Assembly: GCA_012934845.2 (NCBI GenBank)
Contig: WNNJ02002401.1
Coordinates: forward strand, 186,001-250,000
Direction: 5' to 3'
Length of the DNA: 64,000 nucleotides
DNA from: Pomphorhynchus laevis
Lineage: Eukaryota; Acanthocephala; Palaeacanthocephala; Echinorhynchida; Pomphorhynchidae
Each line of letters opens with the position of its first letter. Positions within the stretch are counted from its first letter, which is position 1. Positions 19,806 through 30,560 of this stretch are shown piece by piece. The notes below the pieces were generated by a model that saw only the letters and a program-made list of their open reading frames with translations, did not search any database and had not been told where the DNA came from. A program made the position numbers and the translations under genes.

Positions 19806-21490
19806 AAGGACTCCTTCTTTTCTCTCTTCTACTTGGACCCCTGCTTTTATCTTTTCGCTTCTACTATGACTCCTGATTTTCTCTCTTGTACTTGCCAATC
19901 TCTATCCGCTTATCAAACCTTACTCCTTTAACGTCATGCAATATGCCGATGACATCCTCATATATGCTCATACACCCGCCCATCACATACACGATATCGG
20001 CATTTCTGCCTCGAACTGTCTTTCTTCTATCTATAAATGAAGAACGACAAGTGACTTAATTCTTAGTCATCTAACTTAATTCTCCGTGACATCCGCCGTA
20101 TCCGCCCCCTTATCGACTTCCGTTCTTGTATGTATCTTCTTTCATCGCTTCTTTTCCCTAAAATCGATTACTGCCTTAGCCTTTTCGCAAATTCTCCAAA
20201 ATCCATCATCCTGCCCCTACAACATATAATCAACACCGCTGTTCGAGTGCTCTTTCGTCTCCGTCGCTTCGACCACACATCCACATATTTTGCCCAACTC
20301 TCCTGACCCACCATCCACATCCGCATCAAACTCCGCCTTCTTCTCGTTACTTTTCGTCTCATCGCTGTCGGCTCCCCATCGTTCATCAACCTTCCTTTCT
20401 TAGACGATACTCGCCCCACCTCGCTATCGCTTCGTTCATGTCATACCCTCTTACTCCACGTTCCTAATTACTCCAACAACTACGGTCTCCGATCCTTCCT
20501 CGTCGCCACCTCACTCGCCTGGAATCAACTCCTTCTCGACGTCCGCCGCGCCCCCTCCTTTATCACATTCAAACACTTCCTCCGTTCACACTTTCTCGAC
20601 ACCTGATTCACAGTCTTGTTTTGTTGTGGTCATGTAAGCGTGCGCTGGCACGCATTTGCCACGTTAAAATAAATCCTTTTTTATAAATGTCTCTCCCTTC
20701 TTTGTCTCGTTATAAACCCAGACAAGTCTAAAATAATGTAGATCATCCCCCGTCAACCTAACATATCTCCCCGGCATGTGTATTTCTCCTCATCAGTCAT
20801 CCTCATAGTCCACAATCTCACTTTCTTAGGATTCCATTTGATTATCACTTTTCTCTACAACCCTTCGTCCGCGACAAGGTGCGCTCGTTTAACTTAATTC
20901 TCCGTGACATCCGCCGTATCCGCCTCCTTATCGACTTCCGTTCCTGTGTGTTATTTCTTTCATCGCTTCTTTACCCTAAAATCGATTGCTGCCTCAGCCT
21001 TTTCACCAATTCCGCCAAAATCCATCATCCTACCCCTACAACGCATCATTAACTCTGCCGTTAGAGTGATCATATATCTCCGTCGCTTTGACCACACATC
21101 CACATATCTTGCTCAACTCTCCTGGCCTACAATTCACATCCGCATACAACTCCGCCTTCTCGTAACTTTTCTTCTCATCGCTGTCGGCTGTCCATCATTC
21201 ATCCACCTCCCTTTCTTAGACGACACTTGTCTCACCTCTCTATCACTGCGTTTCCGTTATTCCATCTTACTCTTCGTGCTCAATTACTCCAACAACTACG
21301 GTTTCCGATCCTTTCTTGTCGCAGCCCTACTCGCCTGAAATCAGCTCCCACTCGACGTCCGCCGCGCTCTCTTCTTTATTTCATTCAAATACCGCCTCCG
21401 TATCCACCTCCTCGAAACATGATTTAGATTTTTTTGTTGTAGTCATGTAAGCGTGCGCCGGCACGCATTTGTCCTCTTAAAATAATTTTT
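19806..21490 (+). pseudogene. Forward 3' half of the twin-primed LINE B copy
   Basis: Contains MQYADDILIYAHTP near 19936-19980, ISASNCLSSIYK, then (after the nested insertion) INPDKSK, RIRLLIDFRS and NYSNNYGFRSFLVAALLA. It ends in the 3' UTR with hairpin GCGTGC-GCCG-GCACGC at 21451-21466. The frame is broken. Confidence 0.8.
20040..20681 (+). mobile_element. LINE B 3' fragment nested in another B copy
   Basis: Flanked by an 8-bp target-site duplication TATAAATG (20032-20039 and 20682-20689). It covers the ORF2 C-terminus, 3' UTR and T-rich tail and is close to the intact B sequence. Its first 15 nt (AAGAACGACAAGTGA) match the opposite strand of the B endonuclease region, suggesting a tiny 5' inversion of its own. 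Confidence 0.88.
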
Positions 21491-21492
21491 TT

Positions 21493-21858
21493 AGGGCTGA
21501 ACATTGTGTGACCCCGCAGAAAATACGAATGGGAGGAGAGGATGATGAATTTGAACAAATTCGAAAAGAACGGTCGGATAGATATAAGTTAAACCATGCT
21601 ACGGAGGAGGAAGAAAAGTCGTAATCAACACGAAGGCGAGAAAGGAGGATGAGGTGGTCGACAATGTCGAAGGCGGATGAGAGATCGAGGGAGATGAGAA
21701 CACTGTATATAGCCTTGTCACGAGAAATAAGTCGATCGTTGTAAACTTTCATGCATGCGATTTCTGTTGATTGATTAGAGCGGATTTGTAAGGAGGGTCC
21801 AGTGTATATGAAGATAGATAAACGTTGATCTGTATTTATCTAAGTCGCTCTATTTGTC
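21493..21858 (-). mobile_element. LINE B fragment, RT region
   Basis: Minus-strand segment giving KVYNDRLISRDKAIYSVLIS, SLDLSSAFDIVDHLILLSRL and FNLYLSDRSFRICSNSSSS. Neither end is a natural element end, so it is either another inverted piece or the remnant of a larger copy. Confidence 0.75.
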
Positions 21859-21879
21859 AGTAATCGAAGCTTGCATTGA

Positions 21880-22190
21880 TAAGCTATCAGCATAATGTTG
21901 GGCGATAATGGACGATTTGTTAAAGTCTCAGCTTGCGTTTAAATTGAGCTAATCGTGGTGACAAGAGATCTGTTGTTTCTTAAATATGACCAAACTCTCT
22001 TATGGTTCAAAGATGCATTCCTGGCGATACCCTCTTCGTGCGAATAGCGTTTCTGAAATTATAAAATATTTCATAAGTTCCGAGAATTCATGTAGGTACG
22101 TTTGGAATCAGGAGAACGCCTAAACTTGCGCCATAATTTGTTGCGGGGCCTGAAAGCATCAAGGAGCTCTCTGCTGTAGCTCTTATTACT
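21880..22190 (-). mobile_element. Family C-like LINE fragment
   Basis: Closely parallels 26350-26640 of the C copy, covering the EN-RT linker: the region of SYEDSIARDAS and NLCNRLKFHK in that copy. It is about 310 bp with no open frame. Confidence 0.75.
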
Positions 22191-22394
22191 ATTTTATGAA
22201 TATTCGCTTCAGTCTAAAAGCTCTTAATTGCTTAAGGATGACTATAAAATTAGCAATTCAGGTGCTACAAGTGATTATGTGATGACTAATCAGGTCTGCT
22301 ATTAATAATGTCATAGATTTATATACTTCGTTTTGTCAATAGGTACAACATGAACAAAAGAACTGAAGTGTCACATGCACTTAATGACAATGGC

Positions 22395-22428
22395 TTAAGT
22401 AAACCATTAATGATAATGGTTTACTTAA
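22395..22428. repeat. Perfect 15-bp-stem hairpin
   Basis: Arms 22395-22409 and 22414-22428 are exact reverse complements around the 4-nt loop ATGA. It lies downstream of BCAS2 (3' side). There is no U-run terminator context, and a polymerase II gene would not need one. Confidence 0.8.
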
Positions 22429-22710
22429 ATTTACTGTTTTTGACGTTAATCTCGGAGATTATATTAAAGCATATGTAAACTTTGCTTTGAAAATATATAA
22501 TAATTAGAAAAGGTTTTAAATTTCACAGTAAAAATTTATTTTAACTGTAGAACGTGAATTTATTTAATATTCGAAATTAAAATTATTGTAAACAATACAA
22601 GAATCGCATTGATATTGTTATGTCTGATAAGATATACAAAATTGAAAATAGAGGGACTCAAAATATATAAAACAAATTAATGATTCGATATTTTGCTAAG
22701 AAGAAAAAAA

Positions 22711-23316
22711 CTAAATGCTGGTTTGCTTCACAAGATCAGAAATTGCACACTCAATTTCATAGTTTTTACTAACTAATCCAACCCAGATATTTTCAAGATG
22801 TGATAATTGCTTGCCGGCTTCAATTTGTTCGCTTTGCCTTTGCATATTAATCTTTTGTATTTCTTTGCGTAAAGTAAACAGATACCTTTGTGCCTGATCA
22901 AACAAAGCCTGTAGACTCGTGTTATGCTGTTTCCATGCCTCGGCACCGTACTTCATCATATTTTCAAGATTTATCAATCTCATTTGCTGATGTTCCAGTT
23001 GAGCATATGAGTTATTTACACAGTCAATCCAACTTGCAATATCAGTTGATTTCCCTGGTAGTGGTCCAGGAAGTTCACAGCGTATCATATCTAGTGTTTC
23101 CATTGGCAAACGATTAGATAATCGTTCAAACTCATTCTTTGAAATTTCAGTCTCAAATGCGTGATAATTTGCCTGCCCAAGGTATTCAAGGTAATTTTTC
23201 GTGGGTCGATACCGCTTTGTCTCTTCTTCGATCAATGCTAGAGAAGCGTCTGTTGCACCTTTCTCTTCATAATCCGTGTCATAATAAGGCAGGGCGTCAA
23301 TTATTACTTCAGACAT
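22711..23316 (-). CDS. BCAS2: BCAS2/SPF27 pre-mRNA-splicing factor
   Basis: BCAS2 (SPF27) is a core subunit of the Prp19/CDC5L complex, which acts in the nucleus during activation of the spliceosome. The 201-residue product shows the family hallmarks in order: VIIDALPYYD at the start, EEETKRYRPTKNYLEYL, FETEISKNEFERL, CVNNSYAQLEHQ, a helical coiled-coil half, and WVGLVSKNYEIE near the end. Human BCAS2 is 225 residues, so the extreme C-terminus is short here. The ATG at 23316 was chosen because family similarity starts at once; an in-frame extension to 23403 is AT-rich and unlike the family. The frame has no intron. AATAAA-like signals lie at about 22537-22566. It could be the native gene or an intact retrocopy. 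Confidence 0.92.
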   Translation of the reverse strand: MSEVIIDALPYYDTDYEEKGATDASLALIEEETKRYRPTKNYLEYLGQANYHAFETEISKNEFERLSNRLPMETLDMIRCELPGPLPGKSTDIASWIDCVNNSYAQLEHQQMRLINLENMMKYGAEAWKQHNTSLQALFDQAQRYLFTLRKEIQKINMQRQSEQIEAGKQLSHLENIWVGLVSKNYEIECAISDLVKQTSI

Positions 23317-23568
23317 CTGTAATATAAAGTTGTCTCTCAAAATAAAGCATTCGAGATTGACATTAAACACAAAGTAATTTAAATTTAAAAATGAGTTTGA
23401 CAAAAACTTTGCATGTTCATTACTTGATTATATTTAATAATATTGTAACTCTTTATATTATTATAATATCAAGAGTTATATCATGATAACTCTTTTTTAA
23501 TAATTATATGTTAAAAATAATATATATTATTATATATTATAAATAATATATAAATAATTATTATTATA

Positions 23569-24690
23569 TGTCGACTTCCGAGGGAGCTGAAGCTCGTAAG
23601 GAATCATCACATCGAATAAATAAAAAACAAAAAAAAACGTAAAAAACATCAAGAGTTCACGAGGTCAAGCTTTAGGCGTTCTTTGAATTGCACAGCAGAA
23701 GAGCTGTTGATTACACCAGGTGATAATCCATTCCATCGTTTACAGACGCGATCCATCACTGTCGTTCAATTTGTTCGATGCTTTGAGCGATGCTTCAAGC
23801 ATAGCTCGTGTCCACGTAACATTGAGAATTCACGAAGACAGAACAGCTGCTTACACAGATGGTTAGGCACGCGCAGCAACATCCACACTAGTGCAAGATC
23901 TGCAATCAACAGATCACATTCAATAGATCTTATACCCAACGTCTCTAGTCTAACTGGATAATGAATGGAGCGAGTTGCCGGAACCAAGTGCGTGGCTCTT
24001 CTCAAAATGTTGTCGAATTTACTCAATTCTGATTTCAGTTGAGGGTGTCGCGTGAGATGCATCGAGCATATGTGATTTTAAGAGACTTGAATATACAATG
24101 CGTAAAGCCTTTGGCTCAAGTCGTCTAACGTTTCGATGAAGAAATCCTAAAATTCTACGGCATTTTGCAATAATCGCAGAATAATGAAGACGAGATTTTA
24201 AATTGGAGGAGATAACAACACCTAGATCAGTAAAGTGATTCACTGATTCGATAACTGTTGAGCTGAATTGATAAGAAGAAGAAGGTAATCGGGATTGACA
24301 AATTCTCATATGTCGACATTTACTAACATTGATTACTAAGCCGTGTGATGAACACTAACTACTAACTTTATCCAAATCTGATTGTAGTAGGGGAGAGCTA
24401 AAACAACCACGAAATAAAGGGCACCACAGTTTGATGTCATCGGCGTATAATAGGCACTGGCGTGTAACATTTTCAGCGATTTCGTTGATGTAGATATTAA
24501 ACAAAGTGGGACTAAGGATACAGCCTTGTGGAACACCTTGAGTGAGATAAAACTATTCAGAAAGAGACTCACCAACTCTTACAGCAAAGGAACGTCTACT
24601 CAAGAATTCACGTATCCAGAGACAAACGTGCTTTCAGAATCTGTAATTTCCAAGTTTCCACAGTAAAATTGGATGAACGACCCGATCATA
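23569..24690 (-). mobile_element. 5'-truncated CR1-like LINE, family E
   Basis: Minus-strand 3' part of an ORF2 related to A and F: QGCILSPTLFNIYINEIAEN-like RT sequence near 24480-24550 with a YADDIKLW-type box, NHFTDLGVVISSNLKSRL, then LKSHMLDASHATP and FDNILRRATHLVPATRSIHY, and LRGHELCLKH. Frameshifts divide it. The 3' UTR has the hairpin GAGCT-TC-AGCTC (23584-23595) about 18 nt before AATAATAAT. It abuts the 3' end of the C copy. Confidence 0.82.
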
Positions 24691-24794
24691 TATTATAAAT
24701 TATTATTATTAATCCAATACATACCAAAGCAAAAAGGCTATTCAGGCAGAGTCCAAAAAAAAATAAAACAAAAGCAAATGGTCAGTCAACGTAG

Positions 24795-27703
24795 CTAATT
24801 AGGGTATTCCAGTGGTAGTGTTGAATGGCGGCATTGTTCATGTATCCATTTGTAGCATCGTGATTTAAACGTTCTCAAACTGGGGGCTGCAACGACTTCC
24901 TCAGGCAACGAATTCCACATGTTAATTCCTCTCCTTGAGAGTCTATACACTTTTGGTAATCTGCCAAATCTAAATTTATACAAGACTCTGCTATGTCCCC
25001 GCAACTGATCTACCCGCCTAGTGATTACATCGGTGGGATAACCTACCACATCATTCGACATATGCCATATACATAGCATTTCCAAGGATATGAACCTCTC
25101 ACGTACCGAAAACATCCCAATACGATTTAGACGTACATAATAGTCAATATCACTTAAGCCAATACAGAGCCTCGATCCGCGCCTAAGAATAGACTCCAGG
25201 TCTAATAGTTCTTGCTTAGTGAGAGGGAAACAAGCCTGAATGCAGTACTCCAACTGTGGCCTGACGATGGAGATGAATAACCTCTTGAACATGGGTCAGC
25301 TTAACCTGAGGAATGCATTTTAATACAATATAACGCCCTAGTAGCTTTACCTAGAAAGAAGTCGGTGTTCAACTTTGTTTTCAAGGATCTATGGACAATA
25401 ATCCCTAAATCCTTATGATGAGACACTTCCTTTAAGGCCATATCTCCAATAAAATACCTTAGAGTTTCAATAGGGCGACCTAGTTGCATGAGGACACATG
25501 CAACATGCATCAGCAGGACTTCTAATGATCGACCAAATCTTTAGATCGTCTGCAAACACTAGATGAGAGCATGATAAGCGAAGTAGCAGATCATTAATGA
25601 AGATTATAAAGAGCAGTGGGCCAAGGACTGATCCCTGCGGTACGTCAGAATTAATATTTACCGAATAAGAAAACACGCCCCCCCCACACAAACTCGGAAA
25701 GACCTATTCGATAGAAATTCCCTGACCCACTCACAAATATATGAATGAAGTCCATAGTGATACAGTAAAGACACTATGCCGTCGTGTGGTACCCTATCAA
25801 AAGCTTTCGAAAAATCAAGGAATACTGTATGAACCTGAAACCCAGCCCCCAGAGCATCAACCAATTTTTCACGCGCAGTTAGTTGGTTAGTAAGGCATGA
25901 ACGTCCGATCCTGAAACCATGTTGAGATTCAACCAATATGTGATTACGATCCAAATGATCCCTGATTCTACTAGCAATGATTCTTTCTAAAAGTTTGCAG
26001 AATACGCTAGTTAAGCTAATGGGCCGAAAGTCCGCGCAAAAGCTAGCAGGATGCTTTTTGGGAATAGGCACCACAATTGCACACTTCCAACTGTCAGGAA
26101 TCCAAGATGTGTCTAAGCTGTATCTGAAGAACATAGTTAAATCATTGCTCAGTTCGTTCGCTAGGGATTTGACGAGGAAGGGGGCGATATTGTCTGGTCC
26201 CGGAGATGTAAACGAATCGAGCTTCATAACCTCGTTCAACACCTCATCCACTCTGAGTGGACGAACACAACACCGATGAGCAACCGGAACATACTTCCAA
26301 CTAAAGTCATGCAGTTTGTTAGAGGTCAAAGCCATGTACCAAGAAGCCATCAGCTAAATGTTGGGCGATTAGAGACGATCGGTCAAAGTTTCAGTTGGCG
26401 TTTGGATTGAGCTAATTGTTGCGACAAGTACTCTGTTGTTTCTTACATAAGACCAAAACCTCCTAGGATTCAAAGATGCATCCCTGGCGATACTATCTTC
26501 GTACGAATAGCGTTTGTGAAATTTTAGCCGATTGCATAAGTTCCGAGAGTCGATGTAGGCACGTTTTGAAGCAGAAGAACGCCTAAATTCGCGCCACAAT
26601 TTGTTGCGGGATCTTATAGCATCAAGAAGCTCTCTGTCGAACCAAGGAGGATGTCCATGCTTGAACTTGCAGGCACGTAGCGGATCAAAGATATCAGAAA
26701 TTCGCATCAATTCATCATGGAGCAGATCAAAGACTACAGGAACCTCCAAACCGAAGTGGATACGAAGACTATCACATATACCTTTTGGGAAGCTTGCAGC
26801 TAGTTGACTAGCATCAACACCTACCCAACAACGTTTTTTAAAATTAGAGTTTTGTGAGGCTCTGTTGAACAGCGACAGCCGCATAGAGAGTACACAGTGA
26901 TCGCTATTGCCAATTGGTGCGTCATAACGAACACCTGAAACGTCACCCAAACACTTAGTAAAGACCAAATCGAGTATAGAAGGCGTCCCTGTCACACAAG
27001 TAGGTTCTTTAATATGTTGAACTAGTAGCATCTCGAGTAACAGAAAGTCACTCAGTACTTTCCCAATTCCGTGAATTAGTCGTGAATGACTATTTTTCCA
27101 GTCTATTTGGGGGATATTGAAGTCACCCATTAGCAAAATCAGAGGATACGAAGATAAACTCAGCAAATATGATTTAAGAGAGTCAAATCTTAATTCATAG
27201 GACGGAGAACGGTAAAGGACGCAGAATCGGGATCGTTGACCATTTCCCAGTGTAAAAGCAAGACCTTCAAAGGAATAACCAATATCGTCGCGAAAAGCCG
27301 AGATATTCGATACCAGGAGACTATTTCGCACATAGGCGGCTATCCCACCTCCACGTTTACCACATGAGCGATCCGAACGTATTAGAAAATAGTTAGGGAT
27401 GGCAACACAGTCATCCGAAATGTCAGAATGTAGCCATGTTTCGGTTATACAAAATGCATCAAAACGTTTCGAAGCAACTATGAATTTAATTTCCGAGAAC
27501 TGAGCCAGGAGACTACGAACATTTAAATAACCGACAAAAATGTTCGTATAATGGGAAAATTTGACACGCTCGGTGACACTATCGAAGTCTACTAGTTTTC
27601 CTACACACGAACCATCACTACTAAAGAGGTCTGACTCTACAGAAGTAAGGGATGCCACCGGACAGTCGGACGCCACTTGACCACCCGAAAATTCCGGACA
27701 CAT
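24795..27703 (-). pseudogene. LINE C ORF2, endonuclease-reverse transcriptase, damaged
   Basis: Endonuclease in a 444-codon open stretch (26369-27703): GYLNVRSLLAQFSEIK, FCITETWLHSD, LLMGDFNIPQIDWKN and IGNSDHCVLS. After a stop, RT follows in 25658-26350: FRPISLTSVFCKLLERI, SQHGFRIGRSCLTNQL and FLDFSKAFDRVPHDGI. Then, in another frame, SDVPQGSVLGPLLFIIFIND and VFADDLKIW; the C-terminal part is in 24795-25510 (MEYCIQ-type CIQACFPLTKQE, RRGSRLCIGLSD, NMWNSLPEEV). There are about four breaks in total. The YADD box reads FADD, as in copy C1, so this is a family trait. Confidence 0.88.
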
Positions 27704-29133
27704 AGGTTGCCCTCACCACTTTCCAGCCGTCGATGCAGCTCGTTGAAAGCCTCGTGTCTTCTCAAACGATCTGCAGGAGATAAATCTCGGAGTATATGAA
27801 AATAAGAGCGCGATAATTTAAATGCATGCTTGAGTAGGAAGTCAACATGATCTTTTGAGTCTAGAACAACTTTTAGAAGTCTAGGTCTATCTGAAAGTTT
27901 CTTGCCTAGACGAAAAACTCTTCAAACTTTAAGACACTTCGCAACATCCACATCGCACTGGAGAAAAATATTAGAAAACACTGCGCGAAGATGCATAATA
28001 TCGTCATCCAGTCTACTTTGGGGATTGTTACTGAGAGATTCTTCAACACCGCTCACGATAACGTTTAACTCTCTTCTGGAGTTAAATTGTCTAGAGCTAA
28101 ATTGTTTAGGGCTAGCAGACGGAACTAATGAAGAATGAGTCTCAGGGGTAATCGATGGCCGACGATGATTTGGAGGAATCACTGCATGTTGTTTATTATT
28201 TGGAAGGCTAACTATTTGTCGTAGATTATCTATAGGCCTAACTATAATCTGACTAGCCTTTGCAAGATCCTTAACGCTCTCAATAAACGGGGCTACTAGA
28301 GGAGCAACACATAAACTGCAGCGGTGATGCAGTTGCTGCGGGTAAGCACGAGGACGCTTAGTACAATCGCTAACTAGAGGACAGTTTTGAGAACAATCAC
28401 TGCCCGAGGAAGTGTTAACAGGAGTTGACAAATCAACATTTGCATGCTTGAGGGCGGAACATTTGTTATCTACATCAAGACCGACGCTGCTTGAGTCCAA
28501 TATATGGGGATGAACAATAGAATCCAAAACAGGAAGTTGTTTGAAGGAGTAATACATCACATTAGTCTCATGCAATGCATCCCTAACGAAGCATTGAGTT
28601 GAATTGTTATTGAAGGGTATGATTGAACGATCGCTCAGTTCTAACTTCGACTGCTGCGTGAGAGAATGATTGAGTACATGAATAGCATTATTGGTTCCTA
28701 TCTCAGATAATTTTGGAGTGGCCGAAACATCATCAATCCCTGACGACGAGCTGCTTGACTTTCTGAACGCTTCTGAACTCCGTTCTGGTTCGTTAATACT
28801 ATGATCTTCCCCATCGTTGTGACTGTTTGAATCTGCGTTCCTCTTTAAAGCATTTATTGATACTTGCTCGTCACAATGGCCCTTGAACAACAAGGAGAGC
28901 AATTCGGAGGCACAGAACCCACAAACAAAATCCCTAGAGAGTATCGATTTCGTCAGACAGGATGGAACGTTGACAGCTGTCCATATGTCGCATCCAGATC
29001 TGCTGCAAGAGACCTCGTGTTGCTGATACCCAGAGGAGGGGCTTGCTAATTTTGGTACAGTCTGATTGCGAGTACCGTTAATCTGCTGACTTGCTAAGCA
29101 TTTTTTCGTTTCTGTCTTCTTTGTTCTTGCCAT
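27637..29133 (-). pseudogene. LINE C ORF1, PHD-like zinc-finger protein, one stop
   Basis: Opens with MARTKKTETKKC and carries the finger CSRSGCDIW … FVCGFC near residues 40-75, a Ser-rich middle, and a C-terminal domain beginning RRELNVIVSGVEES and QSRLDDDIMHLRAVFS. The frame is open for 403 codons, then one TGA (near 27920) interrupts before VFRLGKKLSDRPRLLKVV and LRDLSPADRLRRHEAF. The final stop is at 27637. The last 67 nt overlap ORF2, the same arrangement as in B. It also contains CRSC-type cysteines (HHRCSLC) near residue 275 that A, B and F lack. Confidence 0.85.
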
Positions 29134-29599
29134 CGATTTGTCAACTCGCTTCGCTCATTGTAATCGAATAATTATGTGTTTAAGCTTGTGTGTTCGTTGG
29201 GCTTGCTTGTAAGTAGTTGTGTATTGTAAGTAGTAGCTTGTAAGTAGTAGTTGTATAGTCGATGTGTATAGTCAATTTAATGTATTGTAATTTGCTAGAA
29301 CACTTGTATGTTTATTAGAAATCAAAATTTTTTTAAGGTCAATATATAAGGTTAATATATAATATAAATAATATATTAAGAAAGCGCCTAATAGTTCCTA
29401 GATAGTTCCTCGTCGGATCTCATGATAACTTCTTTTAAAACACTTCATTTGGGAATGCTTACCGCAAACAAAACAGCGAAGTCACAAGTTACAAATACTA
29501 GTCAAACATTATAAACCTTGAGAAAGTTGTCAATCTAACACTTTCAATTAATATGCTATTGAATATCTTTAAATATAAATTTACCTTCATATAAGATAA

Positions 29600-29850
29600 A
29601 CCGTCAATACTTCAGATCACATTGGGTGTCAATACATTAGACTACTTCAAATATTTTATCAATACTTAAACTACTTTATATTTCACTGTTAATATTTGAG
29701 ACTACCTTCACTGTAAATGTCTTAGAATACTTTAAATCTCACCGTCAATGTCTTAAAATGCATTAAATATCACTGTCAACAACTTAAATCACCTGGAATC
29801 TGACCTGTTGGACACCTTAAATCCTACCGTTAATACATCGGGCAATCTTA
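29600..29850. repeat. Degenerate ~30-bp tandem repeat
   Basis: About nine units share the pattern (C)TGTCAATA…CTTAAA(A)TAC.TTAAAT, for example at 29607, 29628, 29656, 29687, 29717, 29748, 29775 and 29830. Unit length varies from 25 to 32 bp and the units are strongly diverged, so the array is old. Confidence 0.65.
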
Positions 29851-30013
29851 AACGATATAATATTATTTAAGGTGATAATGTTATTATATTTAAGATAAGT
29901 ATTTATTCATATATTATTATGGAAGTCGGGCAATCTTAAACGATATAATATTATTTAAGGTGATAATGTTTTTGTATTTAAGATAAGTATTTATTCATAT
30001 ATTATTATGGAAG
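29838..30013. repeat. 88-bp direct tandem duplication
   Basis: Units 29838-29925 and 29926-30013 differ at only about three positions. They follow the degenerate array directly. No coding content. Confidence 0.9.
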
Positions 30014-30014
30014 T

Positions 30015-30386
30015 CGTTCGGAGCGAACTTTATTTGATATTTGCGTTTTTAACGTTTTCGCTCCGTCCAACCTTTCAAAATCCGCTGGGGCTGCTTTTAC
30101 ATATCACGAAACACGTAAATTCGCTAAGTATCAAGAGAGAGTAACTGCCATAGAGAGGGCGAATTTCGCACCTATCGTGTTATCCTGTTTCGGTGGAGCA
30201 GTAAAATCATCTGCACAATTAATTCAGAGAATTGCACAGAAAATGGCAATAAAAAACAATCATTCCTACTCAGAAGAATTGACAAAATTACGGTCAAAGA
30301 TTGGAATTCAGTTGGCTCGTTCAATTTCGATGTGTATTCGCGGTCCTCGTTCTGCTCGACATCGACCTGCAAACTCAATGAACTAA
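30015..30386 (+). pseudogene. C-terminal fragment of an RT-type mobile-element protein
   Basis: The frame from 30015 gives FDICVFNVFAPSN, TYHETRKFAKYQERVTAIE, NFAPIVLSCFGGAVK and SKIGIQLARSISMCIRGPRS. I recall this pattern (D-x-R-V-x-NP-x-AP, a basic helix, FxPxVxSxxGG, RSxxxCIRG) from the C-terminal ends of RT-bearing polyproteins in other invertebrates, where it looks nuclease-like. The rest of the element is absent. The host element class is uncertain, and the identification rests on memory of the motif. Confidence 0.4.
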
Positions 30387-30560
30387 AATTTATAGTATAA
30401 CGGTATTTGTTTAAATAATAATAATTAAAAAAAATTAAATCTAAAAAAAATTATTATTATTATTGTTACAACATCCCAGGAGCATAAGCTCAAATTGGCT
30501 GGATCAATAGCTCAAAACATAAAAAAACAGAAAATAAAGAAATAAAAGGTGAAACTGTCA

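Larger units (their letters stand above)
17734..21490. mobile_element. LINE B copy with inverted 5' half (twin priming)
   Basis: Segment 17734-19792 reads on the minus strand from ORF1 to the RT box SLDLSSAFDIVDH. Segment 19806-21490 reads on the plus strand from LGDL/QYADDILIYA to the 3' end. The ends lying far apart here (B positions about 11945 and 12070) are neighbours in intact B, with about 125 nt lost. This is the layout twin priming gives. A 16-bp perfect palindrome (CTTCGAACGTTCGAAG, 19793-19808) sits at the internal junction. Both halves are decayed. Confidence 0.82.
24691..29330 (-). mobile_element. CR1-like LINE family C, near full length (copy C2)
   Basis: The most complete C copy: 5' UTR of about 200 bp with TACTTACAA-type tandem motifs, ORF1, overlapping ORF2, 3' UTR and AATAATAATAAT tail near 24695-24708. 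Damage is light: one stop in ORF1, and a few stops or shifts in ORF2, including one at a homopolymer (C-run 25678-25685). The 5' UTR shares a 20-nt string with LINE F (29286-29305 and 34605-34624). Confidence 0.9.

Noticed and set aside
22395-22428. Perfect hairpin as a transcription terminator
   Set aside because: Eukaryotic context; such hairpins occur all over the window, including in coding sequence.
23438-23560. AT-rich inverted repeats as an origin or matrix attachment site
   Set aside because: Simple TATA/ATTA runs of this kind are common throughout the window and give no specific support.
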